Assembly: GCA_938036875.1 (NCBI GenBank)
Contig: CALHVX010000029.1
Coordinates: 27,681-91,680 of the forward strand
Origin: an uncultured Pseudomonadales bacterium
Lineage (GTDB): Bacteria > Pseudomonadota > Gammaproteobacteria > Pseudomonadales > Azotimanducaceae
Length of the DNA: 64,000 nt
Direction of reading: 5' to 3'
This document shows, piece by piece, positions 9,017 through 17,902 of this stretch. Both the position numbers and the translations under genes were made by a program. The notes under the pieces are model-generated. The model saw only the letters and a list, made by a program, of their open reading frames with translations. It did no database searches and was not told the DNA's origin. The number at the start of each line of letters is the position of its first letter. The first letter of the stretch is position 1.

Positions 9017-9900
9017 CTTGCTTGCAAGTGCTCTTTGAGCACGTCCACAAAAGCCAAGGGTTGATCTAAGAACAGATGATGCTGGGCATCCGCAAGCTCG
9101 CTCACCATCACATCCTGCGGGATAAGATCTGACATATAAGCCACGGATTTTGCGGAGTACAGATCGCTATCCGCACCGTAGATAATGCTGGTTGGCACCT
9201 TAAGCTGCTCAAAATCCGCCGGGGATGCCTCTGCACCCGTTAGCGACGTGTACATATCGTCATCAAACTTCCAAGCCCAACCACCACCATCAACGGGCAA
9301 CAACGAGTTACGCGCGATGTACTGCACCACATATTCGTTTGCACATGTCTGGGGTGGGTAGAGGCGAAAACGGCCGAGTGCTGCCTCTTTGCTGGGGTAG
9401 ACTTTAGCTCGGCCACCCAAGGATGGTCGCTCTTGCTCTGGCTCATCTGGATGGCGAATGCCCGTATCCAGCAATATTAAGCGACCGAATCGATCCGGGT
9501 TGGCGTTTGCCGCACGTAAGGCCATACGGCCGCCGAAGCTATGGGCGGCAACCACCACATCGTTATCGAATCCTACCGCATCGCAAACCGCGATAATCTC
9601 TTGCGCAAAAACATCTGCGCTGTACTCGTATCGATAGTCCGAATCGCCCATGCCGGTTAGATCCAGCGCGGTGATTTGATAATCCGGGAGCAGCTGTGGG
9701 GCAATGAAATCCCACCAATGGGAGTGTGCGTGCATGCCGTGCACCAACAGCAACCCCGGCTTGCCGGCATCACCCCAGGTGCGGTACACCACATCACACT
9801 CGTCGACTTCAACGCGACCTTCGACGCTGGGAGTTTCAACCGCTTCAAAGAACCATTCAGGGATGGTATTGGCAGTGTCACCTTTGTCCCAGCGAGCCAC
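9013..9900 (-). CDS. Alpha/beta-fold hydrolase
   Basis: A 295-residue soluble alpha/beta hydrolase. The oxyanion segment LLVHGMHAHSHWWD, the nucleophile elbow AAHSFGG (Ser121), an acidic residue in IIYGADSDLY and the late His in ADAQHHLFLD make an intact triad. It begins with GTG two bases after the acyl-CoA dehydrogenase stop, so the pair is translationally linked. This context suggests a thioesterase- or ester-cleaving role in acyl-CoA catabolism rather than general esterase activity, but the substrate is not determined by sequence. The gene ends sharing the CTAG tetramer with the convergent isochorismatase gene. Confidence 0.85.
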   Translation of the reverse strand: MARWDKGDTANTIPEWFFEAVETPSVEGRVEVDECDVVYRTWGDAGKPGLLLVHGMHAHSHWWDFIAPQLLPDYQITALDLTGMGDSDYRYEYSADVFAQEIIAVCDAVGFDNDVVVAAHSFGGRMALRAANANPDRFGRLILLDTGIRHPDEPEQERPSLGGRAKVYPSKEAALGRFRLYPPQTCANEYVVQYIARNSLLPVDGGGWAWKFDDDMYTSLTGAEASPADFEQLKVPTSIIYGADSDLYSAKSVAYMSDLIPQDVMVSELADAQHHLFLDQPLAFVDVLKEHLQAS

Positions 9901-9902
9901 GA

Positions 9903-11033
9903 CTACAAAGCTCCGAAGCGCTTTAGGTGGAAGTCGGTGTTGCCAAACATCGTGTCGATGGTGGTTAGGCGCTTGAAGTAGTGACCAACATTTAGCTCTT
10001 CGGTCATGCCCATGCCGCCGTGCAGCTGCACCGCATTTTGGCCAACAAAACGACCGGATTTACCTACTTGAACCTTAAAGGCTGAGACGGCTTTCTGAGC
10101 GGCGCTGTTATAACCCTCATCAAGACGCATCGCGGCCATCAGCATCAGCGACTTAGACTGCTCATGCTCCATAAACATATCCACCATACGATGCTGGAGC
10201 ACCTGGAACTTGCCAATAGGCTGGCCGAACTGCTCTCGGGTTTTGCAGTACTCAACCGTCGCCTTGTACAACACCTCCATGCAACCAACCGCTTCACTAC
10301 CCACGGCCAAAGTGCCTTGGTCGATGACTTGCTGTAGCGGTGCAAGACCGGCGTCTAACTCGCCGAGCAATGCGTCGGCTTCTAAGCTGACGTTTTCAAA
10401 GCTAATCTCGGATGCGCGCAACCCATCAACCGTAGGGTAGTCGCGACGGGTCACACCGCTTGCGTTGGCAGGGACGATAAACAGCGAGACACCTTTGTCG
10501 TCCATCTGGTCACCACTGGTACGTGCAGACACAACCAACACATCTGCACTAGGACCGTTAATCACAACAGACTTCTGACCGCTTAAGCTGTACCCAGCGC
10601 CGCTCTTGCTAGCGGTGGTGGTCAGGTTTGCTAAGTTAAAGCGACCTTGAGGCTCGGCATAAGCGAGCGCACCTTGCACCGAACCGTCAATAATACCCGG
10701 CAGATACTGCTGTTTTTGCGCTGCAGAACCCGCATTCGCAATAGCGCCGCCCGTCAAGATAACGGTTGCTAAGAAAGGCTCTACCACCAAGCCTTTGCCT
10801 AGCTGCTCTTGCATCAGCATGGTTTCAACCGCTGTGCCACCGAAGCCACCATCGGCTTCGGAGAATGGCATGGCTAGCCAACCCAACTCAGCAAAGGTTT
10901 TCCAGTTGTCGACGCTAAACCCAGGCTCCTCGCTAATGAGCTTCTGCCGTGCATCAAACGCGTAGTCGTTTTGCACAAAGCGTTCCATGCTGTCTTGCAG
11001 CAGCGTTTGTTCGTCTGTTAAAGAAAAATCCAT
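9903..11033 (-). CDS. Acyl-CoA dehydrogenase, small-subunit type
   Basis: FAD-dependent alpha,beta-desaturation of an acyl-CoA thioester. The 376-residue protein has the usual layout: an N-terminal helical domain (MDFSLTDEQTLLQDSMERF), a middle beta domain (ALAYAEPQGRF) and a C-terminal helical domain with the FAD/dimer motif TREQFGQPIGKFQVLQH and QLHGGMGMTEE. The C-terminus (MFGNTDFHLKRFGAL) resembles the small subunits of heteromeric pimeloyl-CoA-type dehydrogenases rather than short-chain enzymes with a YEG motif. The upstream reverse-strand neighbour is a second, degenerate dehydrogenase that could be its partner. A 13-bp tandem repeat lies in its leader. Confidence 0.9.
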   Translation of the reverse strand: MDFSLTDEQTLLQDSMERFVQNDYAFDARQKLISEEPGFSVDNWKTFAELGWLAMPFSEADGGFGGTAVETMLMQEQLGKGLVVEPFLATVILTGGAIANAGSAAQKQQYLPGIIDGSVQGALAYAEPQGRFNLANLTTTASKSGAGYSLSGQKSVVINGPSADVLVVSARTSGDQMDDKGVSLFIVPANASGVTRRDYPTVDGLRASEISFENVSLEADALLGELDAGLAPLQQVIDQGTLAVGSEAVGCMEVLYKATVEYCKTREQFGQPIGKFQVLQHRMVDMFMEHEQSKSLMLMAAMRLDEGYNSAAQKAVSAFKVQVGKSGRFVGQNAVQLHGGMGMTEELNVGHYFKRLTTIDTMFGNTDFHLKRFGAL

Positions 11034-11051
11034 GCCATCACCTTCTTAATC

Positions 11052-11103
11052 TAAGTTTTAAAGCCAAATTCTAAAGCTAAGTTCTAGAGCTAAGTTCTAG
11101 AGC
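11052..11103. repeat. Four tandem copies of a 13-bp repeat
   Basis: Direct repeats with unit TAAGTTCTAGAGC: 11052-11064 (TAAGTTTTAAAGC), 11065-11077 (CAAATTCTAAAGC), 11078-11090 and 11091-11103 (both perfect). They sit 19-70 bases upstream of the acyl-CoA dehydrogenase start in the 122-bp gap between the two dehydrogenase genes. This could be a slippage product or a run of regulator half-sites. No spacers are present, so it is not a CRISPR array. Confidence 0.85.
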
Positions 11104-11155
11104 TAAGTAAAATCAAATTCGTTCAGCGCCCCTTGGTCACAGGTTGCTTCACGGG

Positions 11156-12352
11156 TCACTTAATCAGCGGGTCATACAACGCAGGCGTTACCGGGCCTTC
11201 GTTATGCTGTAATCGTTCATCAAATACTGGCAGCGCAAAATACCCCAGCGTATCCGCCTCGAGCTGAGCGATACGCCAACCGAGACGTTCCGCGCTTTGG
11301 CCAACCGCATGAAGCAACTCCGCGCCTGGCAGCAGTGGTTCATCCGTTGCCTGCGCCTGAGCCGCTCTGGCCTCCATCACTTGTAGGGCAACCAAGCTAA
11401 CTTGGCTCTCGTGCAAACCTTCAAGCTCCGATTCTAAGCTGCTATCGGCAGCCAGCACCCGCTGCAACCGCTCCAATCGCCAGCCCAACTCTACGCTCGG
11501 CACCAGCAAACCTGCCTCAGTCGCGCCCAAGCCCCCTAGCGGGGAGTCTGGATTTTGCCAAGCTAGCTGTATCGGCCGGAGCAAAGCTTCCACCTCAGCC
11601 AGCGTGAGCCCGCTTAAAATTGGCGGCCACCGCTGTTCAACCGCTAATTCTACTTCAGTAAAGGCCTTAGGTGAGAGGTCGGGGTTCAATTTTTCTGCCG
11701 TGTGAGGCGATAAATGCGGCTCTGACAGCAAAAGCGCACCCGGGTGAACGCCTAATGCCCAGCATCCCAACGCCTCAGCGTCAGCGCTAGCCTCATTTTC
11801 GGGCTCTAAACCATCCTCTGGCGCCAGGCGATACGGCTGCAGCACCCAGTGGGCCTGCTCATTCAACATGGCTCCAGCCTGGGCCTGTAAGACCCAATCC
11901 GGATGCCGCAAATCCACGCCAACCCGCCAACGCTCGCTTTGAGACTCTGCCAGGGGCTGGGTCTGTTGTTCTACCGGGCTGGCTTCGCCAGCGATGCCCG
12001 CCAGCCAACGGTGACCTTGGGTCTGGGCGGCCGCATTCTGCTGAGGTAACCAGCGGAATATCCAGCTGGCCAGCAGATGGGTTGTCGCCCCCGGGGGCAA
12101 CAGAGCTTGGGCCCGCAATAACTCCCGCTGCCAGACATATGTTTGTAACGGGCTCCAATCCAGACCACCAAAAACCCCAGGCCAATGGGGCACGTACCAC
12201 CGCCGGTCCCGCAACGCTTGGAACCAAGCCGGAGCTGCCGCTAAGCCGAGCGCAACCAGGCTGCGGTTTTGATCTACAAAGGCCTGGACTTCAGCGGCCA
12301 GGGCAGCCGCAGCGGGATCGTCAGCGCGACGCATGCAAGCCCCCGCCGCCAA
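11156..12352 (-). CDS. Degenerate acyl-CoA dehydrogenase-like protein
   Basis: About 398 residues. The N-terminal part contains RDRRWYVPHWPGVFGGLDWSP, which matches the W-P-x-x-x-G-G signature of large-subunit acyl-CoA dehydrogenases, and aromatic/Arg helices follow as in that fold. The usual substrate loop (GxxEPxAGSDL) is replaced by GIAGEASPVEQQ. I find no T-R-x-Q-F-G FAD motif, and the middle domain is rich in Glu/Ala/Gln with no clear catalytic Glu. It may be a non-catalytic subunit that pairs with the intact enzyme downstream. The start is unsure: TTG at 12350-12352, or ATG at 12332-12334 (MRRADDP), which has the G-rich GGCGGGGGC just upstream. The reading frame is intact, so it is not a pseudogene by disruption. 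Confidence 0.7.
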   Translation of the reverse strand: MAAGACMRRADDPAAAALAAEVQAFVDQNRSLVALGLAAAPAWFQALRDRRWYVPHWPGVFGGLDWSPLQTYVWQRELLRAQALLPPGATTHLLASWIFRWLPQQNAAAQTQGHRWLAGIAGEASPVEQQTQPLAESQSERWRVGVDLRHPDWVLQAQAGAMLNEQAHWVLQPYRLAPEDGLEPENEASADAEALGCWALGVHPGALLLSEPHLSPHTAEKLNPDLSPKAFTEVELAVEQRWPPILSGLTLAEVEALLRPIQLAWQNPDSPLGGLGATEAGLLVPSVELGWRLERLQRVLAADSSLESELEGLHESQVSLVALQVMEARAAQAQATDEPLLPGAELLHAVGQSAERLGWRIAQLEADTLGYFALPVFDERLQHNEGPVTPALYDPLIK

Positions 12353-12443
12353 ATCTGCCCGAATCCGATGTCAACAACATAACGCTCTATTTTTCCTATA
12401 CGCGGGCCCTGTGCACTGAGCTGGCTAACAAGGCAATCGCCAG

Positions 12444-12457
12444 TGGGTTCAAACCCA
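12444..12457. promoter_or_regulatory. Palindrome in a divergent promoter region
   Basis: TGGGTT-CA-AACCCA is a perfect 6+6 inverted repeat in the gap between the divergent dehydrogenase-like and enoyl-CoA hydratase genes. The position suits a shared operator for a TetR- or FadR-type repressor of acyl-CoA catabolism. It does not match a consensus I can name. Confidence 0.3.
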
Positions 12458-12557
12458 ATAATACCAATACCAACCCAACATCAGAGCGGCATGGAAAAAC
12501 ATCAGCAATACGGGCACCATGCTCGCTACAGAGCAACGCACGCGAGCGAGCAAAGCC

Positions 12558-13415
12558 ATGGCCTACACTACCATCAACTATGAGTTGGACAACGGCGTCC
12601 TAACCATCACTTTGGACCGTCCCGAGAAGCTCAACGCCTTCACTCGAGACATGTTGCACGAGATGTGCGATGCGCTGGATCGTGCCGATGCCGACGACAA
12701 TGTGCGCGCCATTATTGTCACCGGCGCAGGACGCGCCTTTTGCGCCGGGGCCGATCTGTCTGCCGGAGCCGAGACCTTTGATGCCAATGGACGTGAAGAT
12801 CGTGAGAGCGGATTGCATCCCGATGGCGGCGGGATCTTGACCCTACGTATATACGAATGCAAAAAGCCAATCATTGCGGCGATCAACGGTCCAGCCGTTG
12901 GCGTTGGGGTCACCATGACCCTACCCATGGATATACGCATCGCTAGTGACAACGCTAAGTTCGGCTTTGTGTTTGCTCGCCGGGGCATTGTGCCCGAAGC
13001 TTGCTCTAGCTATTTCTTGCCTAGGGTTGTCGGTATCAGCAAAGCGTTAGAATGGTGCTATAGCGGCAAGGTGTTTCCAGCGCAAGAAGCACTGGATGGT
13101 GGCTTGCTCCGCAGCTTGCACGACAAAGCTGAACTTATGCCAACCGCACGCCATATTGCCCAAGAGATTGCGGACAACACCTCCCCCGTCTCGGTCACCC
13201 TGATTCGGCAGATGATGTGGAAGAACCTAGGCGCCGACCATCCTATGGAAGCACATAAGTTGGATTCCCGCGGCATCTATCATCTGGGCAAATCTCCAGA
13301 CGCTAAAGAAGGGGTCACTTCCTTTTTAGAGAAACGACCCCCACAGTTTCCTAGCAAAGTCAGTTCCGACCTCCCTGAGTTTTATCCTTGGTGGTCAAAG
13401 CGCGATTTTTCCTAG
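12558..13415 (+). CDS. Enoyl-CoA hydratase/isomerase family protein
   Basis: Crotonase-fold enzyme of 285 residues that probably hydrates an enoyl-CoA. LDRPEKLNAFT and GAGRAFCAGADLS form the acyl-CoA and oxyanion site; FARRGIVPEACSSYFLPR carries the conserved second-helix Glu. The usual first catalytic Glu in A-x-G-G-G-x-E is not obvious: the segment reads NGPAVGVGVTMTLPMD. The activity could therefore differ (isomerase, or hydratase acting through one Glu). The ATG at 12558 gives the family-like start MAYTTINYELDNG; an upstream in-frame ATG at 12519 would add 13 residues with no better ribosome site. It is divergent from the dehydrogenase pair, suggesting a shared beta-oxidation-like route. 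Confidence 0.88.
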   Translation: MAYTTINYELDNGVLTITLDRPEKLNAFTRDMLHEMCDALDRADADDNVRAIIVTGAGRAFCAGADLSAGAETFDANGREDRESGLHPDGGGILTLRIYECKKPIIAAINGPAVGVGVTMTLPMDIRIASDNAKFGFVFARRGIVPEACSSYFLPRVVGISKALEWCYSGKVFPAQEALDGGLLRSLHDKAELMPTARHIAQEIADNTSPVSVTLIRQMMWKNLGADHPMEAHKLDSRGIYHLGKSPDAKEGVTSFLEKRPPQFPSKVSSDLPEFYPWWSKRDFS

Positions 13416-13447
13416 TCAACAGCAACAATAGAAAAGGATCACCTACG

Positions 13448-13687
13448 ATGAGCGAAATACCTATACCGCAAAAAGCGCCATACCCTGTTGAAGTCGAGGC
13501 CGGCAAAAAATATTTTTGGTGCGCGTGCGGACGCAGCAACAAGCAACCATTTTGCGATGGCAGCCACGAAGGCACCGATATTACGCCGGCCATGCACACC
13601 GCTGAAGAAAGCAAGACCTTATATTTCTGTGGTTGCAAACGCACCCAAGCTGTACCTCTGTGCGACGGCAGCCACAGCAAGCTCTAG
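13448..13687 (+). CDS. Double CDGSH iron-sulfur protein
   Basis: A 79-residue soluble protein with two complete CDGSH motifs, each giving three Cys and one His ligand for a [2Fe-2S] cluster: Cys25, Cys27, Cys36, His40 and Cys61, Cys63, Cys72, His76. No membrane anchor is present, unlike mitoNEET. The ATG follows AAAGGATCACCTACG. Bacterial members are thought to have redox or cluster-transfer roles; none can be assigned here. It lies 32 bases downstream of the hydratase gene and may share its transcript. Confidence 0.92.
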   Translation: MSEIPIPQKAPYPVEVEAGKKYFWCACGRSNKQPFCDGSHEGTDITPAMHTAEESKTLYFCGCKRTQAVPLCDGSHSKL

Positions 13688-13727
13688 CGCAATCCAACTT
13701 CACGTAAGCAGCAACTGGTAGTTATAC

Positions 13728-16487
13728 ATGGTGTTCAGCTGGTTCAAAAAGCGCGGCGGGCAAAACCCGTCCGGCAACGCAGATCGTAAAGCAGAAAGCA
13801 AAGCGGAGCCTAAAGGCAACACCGCAAAGCCAACAGAACCGCTCGCCAAAGCCTCTGCTAGCAATCCGTTGGCACTGGCAGCAGCCCCGGTGCTGCAAGC
13901 CCAAGATGCCAAGCTAGCCCAACAGGCGCTAGCACAACTCACTGATCCGCAAGTCATCACTTACGTGGCGTTGCAAAAAGCGAACCTACGCGACCTTGCT
14001 CTGGAACTCCCGCAGATGCGCACCGAAGCGGCTCTCCACGTCATGGAGAAGCAAAGTCGCGAGCGCAACAAAGGTATCAATCGGTTCGCGCGCAACAGCC
14101 TAGAAAAAATCAAAACCCAACGTCGTGAGGCGAGCGAGCTGTGGGCGCGCGGCGCAGAGTTGAACCAGGCACTTGGCAAGCACAACAACGAAACCCAAGC
14201 GCAAAGCCTTACCTATGCTCAACGCGAAGCTGTAGTTCTACAGCTGCAAACCGAGTACAGCGACAATGCCGCGCAGTACCAGCAAATGGTTACCGAACTC
14301 GCAGCATGTGACATCACGCTAGAACCTTTTCCCGCTATGGTTGTGGTTGAACTGCAACCACCGGAACCGGAACTGACGCCAACAACGGTTGATGCACCAG
14401 CGCCTGTTGATCTGGCTGCAAACCCAATGCCCACCGCAGCACAAATCGCGCAAGTTGAGCAGCTAGCAAAGGCCATCAACGAGCTACGCCAGCCGCTTGT
14501 AAAGGACGGTCAAGCTGCCGCCGCTAGCGCCGCCGTTTTTGCCGATTTGATGACCCAATTACCCGGCTTGCAGCAAAGTTGGCAGGCACTGAGTCCAGAG
14601 CTGGATGGCTTAGAGCTAGGTACTGATCTTGCGGCCACCACCGCATCGGTGAACGCTGCGCTGCGCGAGCTGGAACAGCTAACCACCGCTTGTGTTGCCT
14701 TAGATGAGCTGGCCCAACAGCAATCCAGTGCAGCCTTGCCAACTAGACCGGACATACAGCTGAACCAACCCAGCGATGAAACGCTCAGCCTATTTACTAG
14801 CTACCAAGAATCCATTGCTGATGCAGCAAAAACCAGCAAGTTGCAGCTGCGTAAATTGCGTTGGCCAGACTGGGCCCAAACCAACGCAGCAATTTCAGCA
14901 CCTTTTGCTCAGCGTGATGCTATCCAATCTGAGCAACGTTGGATCGATGAACAGAAACAAACCCTCAACCACCAGCTGGACAAGGTGCTAGACGGCCTAA
15001 CGGAATCGCTAGATGCTGGCCAGGCAGCCCAAAGTAAAGCCCAAATGGGCCAGGTGCGGCGTCTAAAGCAAGCCTTGGGCAAACTCAATCCTGACCAAAA
15101 TGCGCGCTTCAACGCGTTGAATGCAAAACTTACCGAGCTGGTGGATTGGCAAACCTTTGCAACCGGTCCAAAACGCCAAGCGTTGGTCGATGCAATGACG
15201 CTGATTGCCGACACCCCTCTAGACCCAGAAGCACAAGCCACCCGGGTTAAACAGCTACGTTCACAATGGAACGAGTTAGGCAGTGTCTCGAAGGCGGCAG
15301 ACCGACGGTTGGCCGATCGCTTCAACGCCCAAGCGCAAACGGCTTTTGATCACTGCCGTGAACATTTTGCACAGTTAGCGGAGCAACGGGCAGCCAACAC
15401 CGCACAACGCGAGCAAATTTGCGCCCAGCTCAGCGACTATATCAACACCACAGAGCTAGATAACGGTGATGTGAAAGCGGCGGAGCAAATTCTGCGCACC
15501 GCGCGGGAGGCTTGGCGCCAGTGCTACCCCGTGGAGCGCAAAACGTCCAAGCCGCTGGAGAAAACCTTTGAAGGTTTGCAAGAACAACTGCATGAAAAGA
15601 TCAAAGCCGTTTGGACCGCCAACGAAACAGCCAAGCAGGGGTTGCTAGAAACCGCTCAAACGTTAGCTGCCGCAACCGATAGCGATCTAGGTGATCGCAT
15701 CAACCAAGCCAAAGGTCTGCAAAAACAATGGCAGCAAATCGGCCCCATGCCACGCGGCGGTGAGCGCAAACTGTGGCTGGCGTTCCGCGAAGCCTGCGAT
15801 GCCTTGTTCAATGAACGCGATGGCGCAAAGCAAGAGCAACAGGCGGCCGATCAAGCCGCTATTACTGCCTTAACCGCACAAGTGGACGCCTTTGCCAAAC
15901 AGGTAGAAGAAACCTCCGCTAGCGATGCCAGCGCCGAACAGCTTCGAGCCGCACGCACAACGTTCAACGATGCCCAAGGCAACCTACCCGGCGGTGCCTA
16001 TAACCAAATCAAACGCCGTTTTGATGGTCTGTGCAAAGACTACGAAGGCCTACTCCAAGTCCAACAACGTCAAGCGCTACACCAGCGCATCGAAGATTTG
16101 GCAACTTGGGATACCGCCACCACCAACGCAGGTAGCGATGCCGCCCTGCCAGATAACGCGGATGCAAAACTGTTGCAAGGGCTGGACCCAGCGCCGGCTG
16201 AGGCGCCAACCATCGAGTCCTTACAGCGCCTAGTGTTGGTCGCCGAGATACTGGCAGAGGTGCCATCACCACCGGCCGATGAAGCACTGCGCCTACAAGT
16301 GCAAGTAGAACGTTTGCAGCAGTCGATGGGTCAACAAAGCGCGGTTGCTAGCAACCCAGGGGATGCTCAATGGGTTGAGCTGGCGCTACAGTGGTGCGCA
16401 CAACGTCCCAAGCCTCAAGACGAAGTGGTTAGCACACTACAGCAGCGCTACTTTGGGGCGCTACGTAGCGCCTTGTCTAAGGTTTGA
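13728..16487 (+). CDS. DUF349-repeat protein
   Basis: A 919-residue, Gln/Ala-rich, largely alpha-helical cytoplasmic protein with several DUF349 repeats. The clearest copies are RVKQLRSQWNELG followed by DRRLADRFNAQAQTAF, and AKGLQKQWQQIGPMPR followed by KLWLAFREACDALF: a W-x-x-x-G turn, then a basic helix with a conserved aromatic. Proteins of this kind are widespread in gammaproteobacteria with no settled function. The N-terminus (MVFSWFKKR) is short and basic, with no signal peptide. The gene ends 13 bases from the convergent sensor kinase gene and no terminator hairpin is seen between them. Confidence 0.85.
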   Translation: MVFSWFKKRGGQNPSGNADRKAESKAEPKGNTAKPTEPLAKASASNPLALAAAPVLQAQDAKLAQQALAQLTDPQVITYVALQKANLRDLALELPQMRTEAALHVMEKQSRERNKGINRFARNSLEKIKTQRREASELWARGAELNQALGKHNNETQAQSLTYAQREAVVLQLQTEYSDNAAQYQQMVTELAACDITLEPFPAMVVVELQPPEPELTPTTVDAPAPVDLAANPMPTAAQIAQVEQLAKAINELRQPLVKDGQAAAASAAVFADLMTQLPGLQQSWQALSPELDGLELGTDLAATTASVNAALRELEQLTTACVALDELAQQQSSAALPTRPDIQLNQPSDETLSLFTSYQESIADAAKTSKLQLRKLRWPDWAQTNAAISAPFAQRDAIQSEQRWIDEQKQTLNHQLDKVLDGLTESLDAGQAAQSKAQMGQVRRLKQALGKLNPDQNARFNALNAKLTELVDWQTFATGPKRQALVDAMTLIADTPLDPEAQATRVKQLRSQWNELGSVSKAADRRLADRFNAQAQTAFDHCREHFAQLAEQRAANTAQREQICAQLSDYINTTELDNGDVKAAEQILRTAREAWRQCYPVERKTSKPLEKTFEGLQEQLHEKIKAVWTANETAKQGLLETAQTLAAATDSDLGDRINQAKGLQKQWQQIGPMPRGGERKLWLAFREACDALFNERDGAKQEQQAADQAAITALTAQVDAFAKQVEETSASDASAEQLRAARTTFNDAQGNLPGGAYNQIKRRFDGLCKDYEGLLQVQQRQALHQRIEDLATWDTATTNAGSDAALPDNADAKLLQGLDPAPAEAPTIESLQRLVLVAEILAEVPSPPADEALRLQVQVERLQQSMGQQSAVASNPGDAQWVELALQWCAQRPKPQDEVVSTLQQRYFGALRSALSKV

Positions 16488-16500
16488 GACTAACCAAGCA

Positions 16501-17850
16501 CTAAAGTGGGAAGCGCAACTCAATGTGCGCGCCACCTAAAGTGCTTTCGCTGATCTCCATCTCACCGCGGTATAGGGCGAGCAACTCCGCCACCACCGAC
16601 AACCCAATACCCTGCCCCGGTTGCACTTGGTCAGCTCGGGTACCTCTAGCCAACACCTGCTCACGCATGCTGGCATCTATGCCAGGTCCATCGTCCTCAA
16701 CAACAATACGCACCCACTCATCCACCTGCGCGCGGATGCGTATCTTGCTACCCGTGTACTTGAATCCGTTCTCGAGCAAATTGCCAAAGATCTCCAGCAA
16801 ATCACGTTCATCACCGCGCACGCTTACGCTTTCGTTTACCTCCAAAGCCACCTCAATACCACGATCCATGTAGGCCGTGTTAAGCGCACGCAACAACCGC
16901 TCTAGCAGTGTGTGGACAACTACCGGCTTACCGATGATGACCGGGCCGGAGACCGAAGCACGGCTGAGCTGGTAGCTAACGCTGCTTTCCATGCGTTCTA
17001 GCTGATCACTGAGCAACTCTAACTTGCTAGCATCAGCCGCACTTGTCTTTGAGATGCCACGCAAACCGTTATGCAACACTGCTAACGGTGTTTTCAACGA
17101 GTGGGCTAAGTCTTCAAGGGCCTTACGGTAGCGACTGCGGTTGCGTTTTTCGTGCTCAACAAACCGATCTAAGTTGCTCGCTAACCCTTGCAGCTCATGA
17201 GGATAAGCTTCGGACAAACGTTCTCGATCTCCACGTTCCAACGCTGCCACCTCTTCGGTCATGGTGCGCAAGGGCCGTAACCCCCAACGCACCGCCAAAA
17301 TTTGAGCCAACACAAACAAACCAAGGACACCCAGCAACCCCAAATAAAGGTTACGCCGAAAGCTGGCAATGCTGGAGTCGTAGCTGATGCGATCCACCAA
17401 CACGTTAAACACTAGCTCCCGGTCAACACTGCCCTCCCAAATGACGGCGTAGCTCAAGTAGTAAGCGTCCAGGTTGTTCAACGTAGCTTCACCAAAGCGA
17501 AACTGCCCGGGTAGCAACTGGTAAATTTCAGGTGGCAAATCGAAGTCCTCACCTAGGTGCGAGGGAGAGCGCCAGAAGGATTCGCCTTGAGTGGACAGCA
17601 CGGTGGCATACAATCCGGATTGGGGTTGACCTAAACGCGGCTCAGGCAGCTCCGAGGTGAAATCTAGATGACCTTCGTGGTCGCTTGCGGTGCCCATGAG
17701 CGAAAATATCATGAGCCGCAATTGCTCTTCGGCGCCCGCGCTGACACTGGCTTGAAAGGAGCGGTCTAAAACCAGGCTTGCCAAGGTAAGACATATCCCG
17801 AGCACAACGGTAGTGACTAGCAGTAAACGAGTCTGAATTCCCGAGCGCAT
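16501..17850 (-). CDS. PhoQ-like sensor histidine kinase
   Basis: A 449-residue inner-membrane kinase. A first membrane helix (about residues 9-29) and a second (about 168-187) bracket a periplasmic sensor of about 140 residues. A HAMP region follows, then the phospho-acceptor helix LEDLAHSLKTPLAVLHNG (His250), the N box NLLENGFKYTG and the G boxes DDGPGID and GQGIGLSVV. The H-box form and domain sizes resemble PhoQ, which senses low Mg2+, acid or cationic peptides; the ligand here is unknown. It is encoded 52 bases downstream of its response regulator on the same strand, a standard kinase-regulator pair. Confidence 0.88.
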   Translation of the reverse strand: MRSGIQTRLLLVTTVVLGICLTLASLVLDRSFQASVSAGAEEQLRLMIFSLMGTASDHEGHLDFTSELPEPRLGQPQSGLYATVLSTQGESFWRSPSHLGEDFDLPPEIYQLLPGQFRFGEATLNNLDAYYLSYAVIWEGSVDRELVFNVLVDRISYDSSIASFRRNLYLGLLGVLGLFVLAQILAVRWGLRPLRTMTEEVAALERGDRERLSEAYPHELQGLASNLDRFVEHEKRNRSRYRKALEDLAHSLKTPLAVLHNGLRGISKTSAADASKLELLSDQLERMESSVSYQLSRASVSGPVIIGKPVVVHTLLERLLRALNTAYMDRGIEVALEVNESVSVRGDERDLLEIFGNLLENGFKYTGSKIRIRAQVDEWVRIVVEDDGPGIDASMREQVLARGTRADQVQPGQGIGLSVVAELLALYRGEMEISESTLGGAHIELRFPL

Positions 17851-17902
17851 GGGGGTTAGCTGCGCACGTTAACGGCGAAGCCCAAAGGGCATCAGCAGCG
17901 CA

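Noticed and set aside
11052..11103. CRISPR array
   Set aside because: Units are 13 bp, head to tail with no spacers, and no cas genes are nearby.
12082..12603. Forward 173-codon open frame across the dehydrogenase-like gene and its promoter
   Set aside because: It is antisense to a supported gene and then runs out of frame into the hydratase start; its composition is not protein-like.
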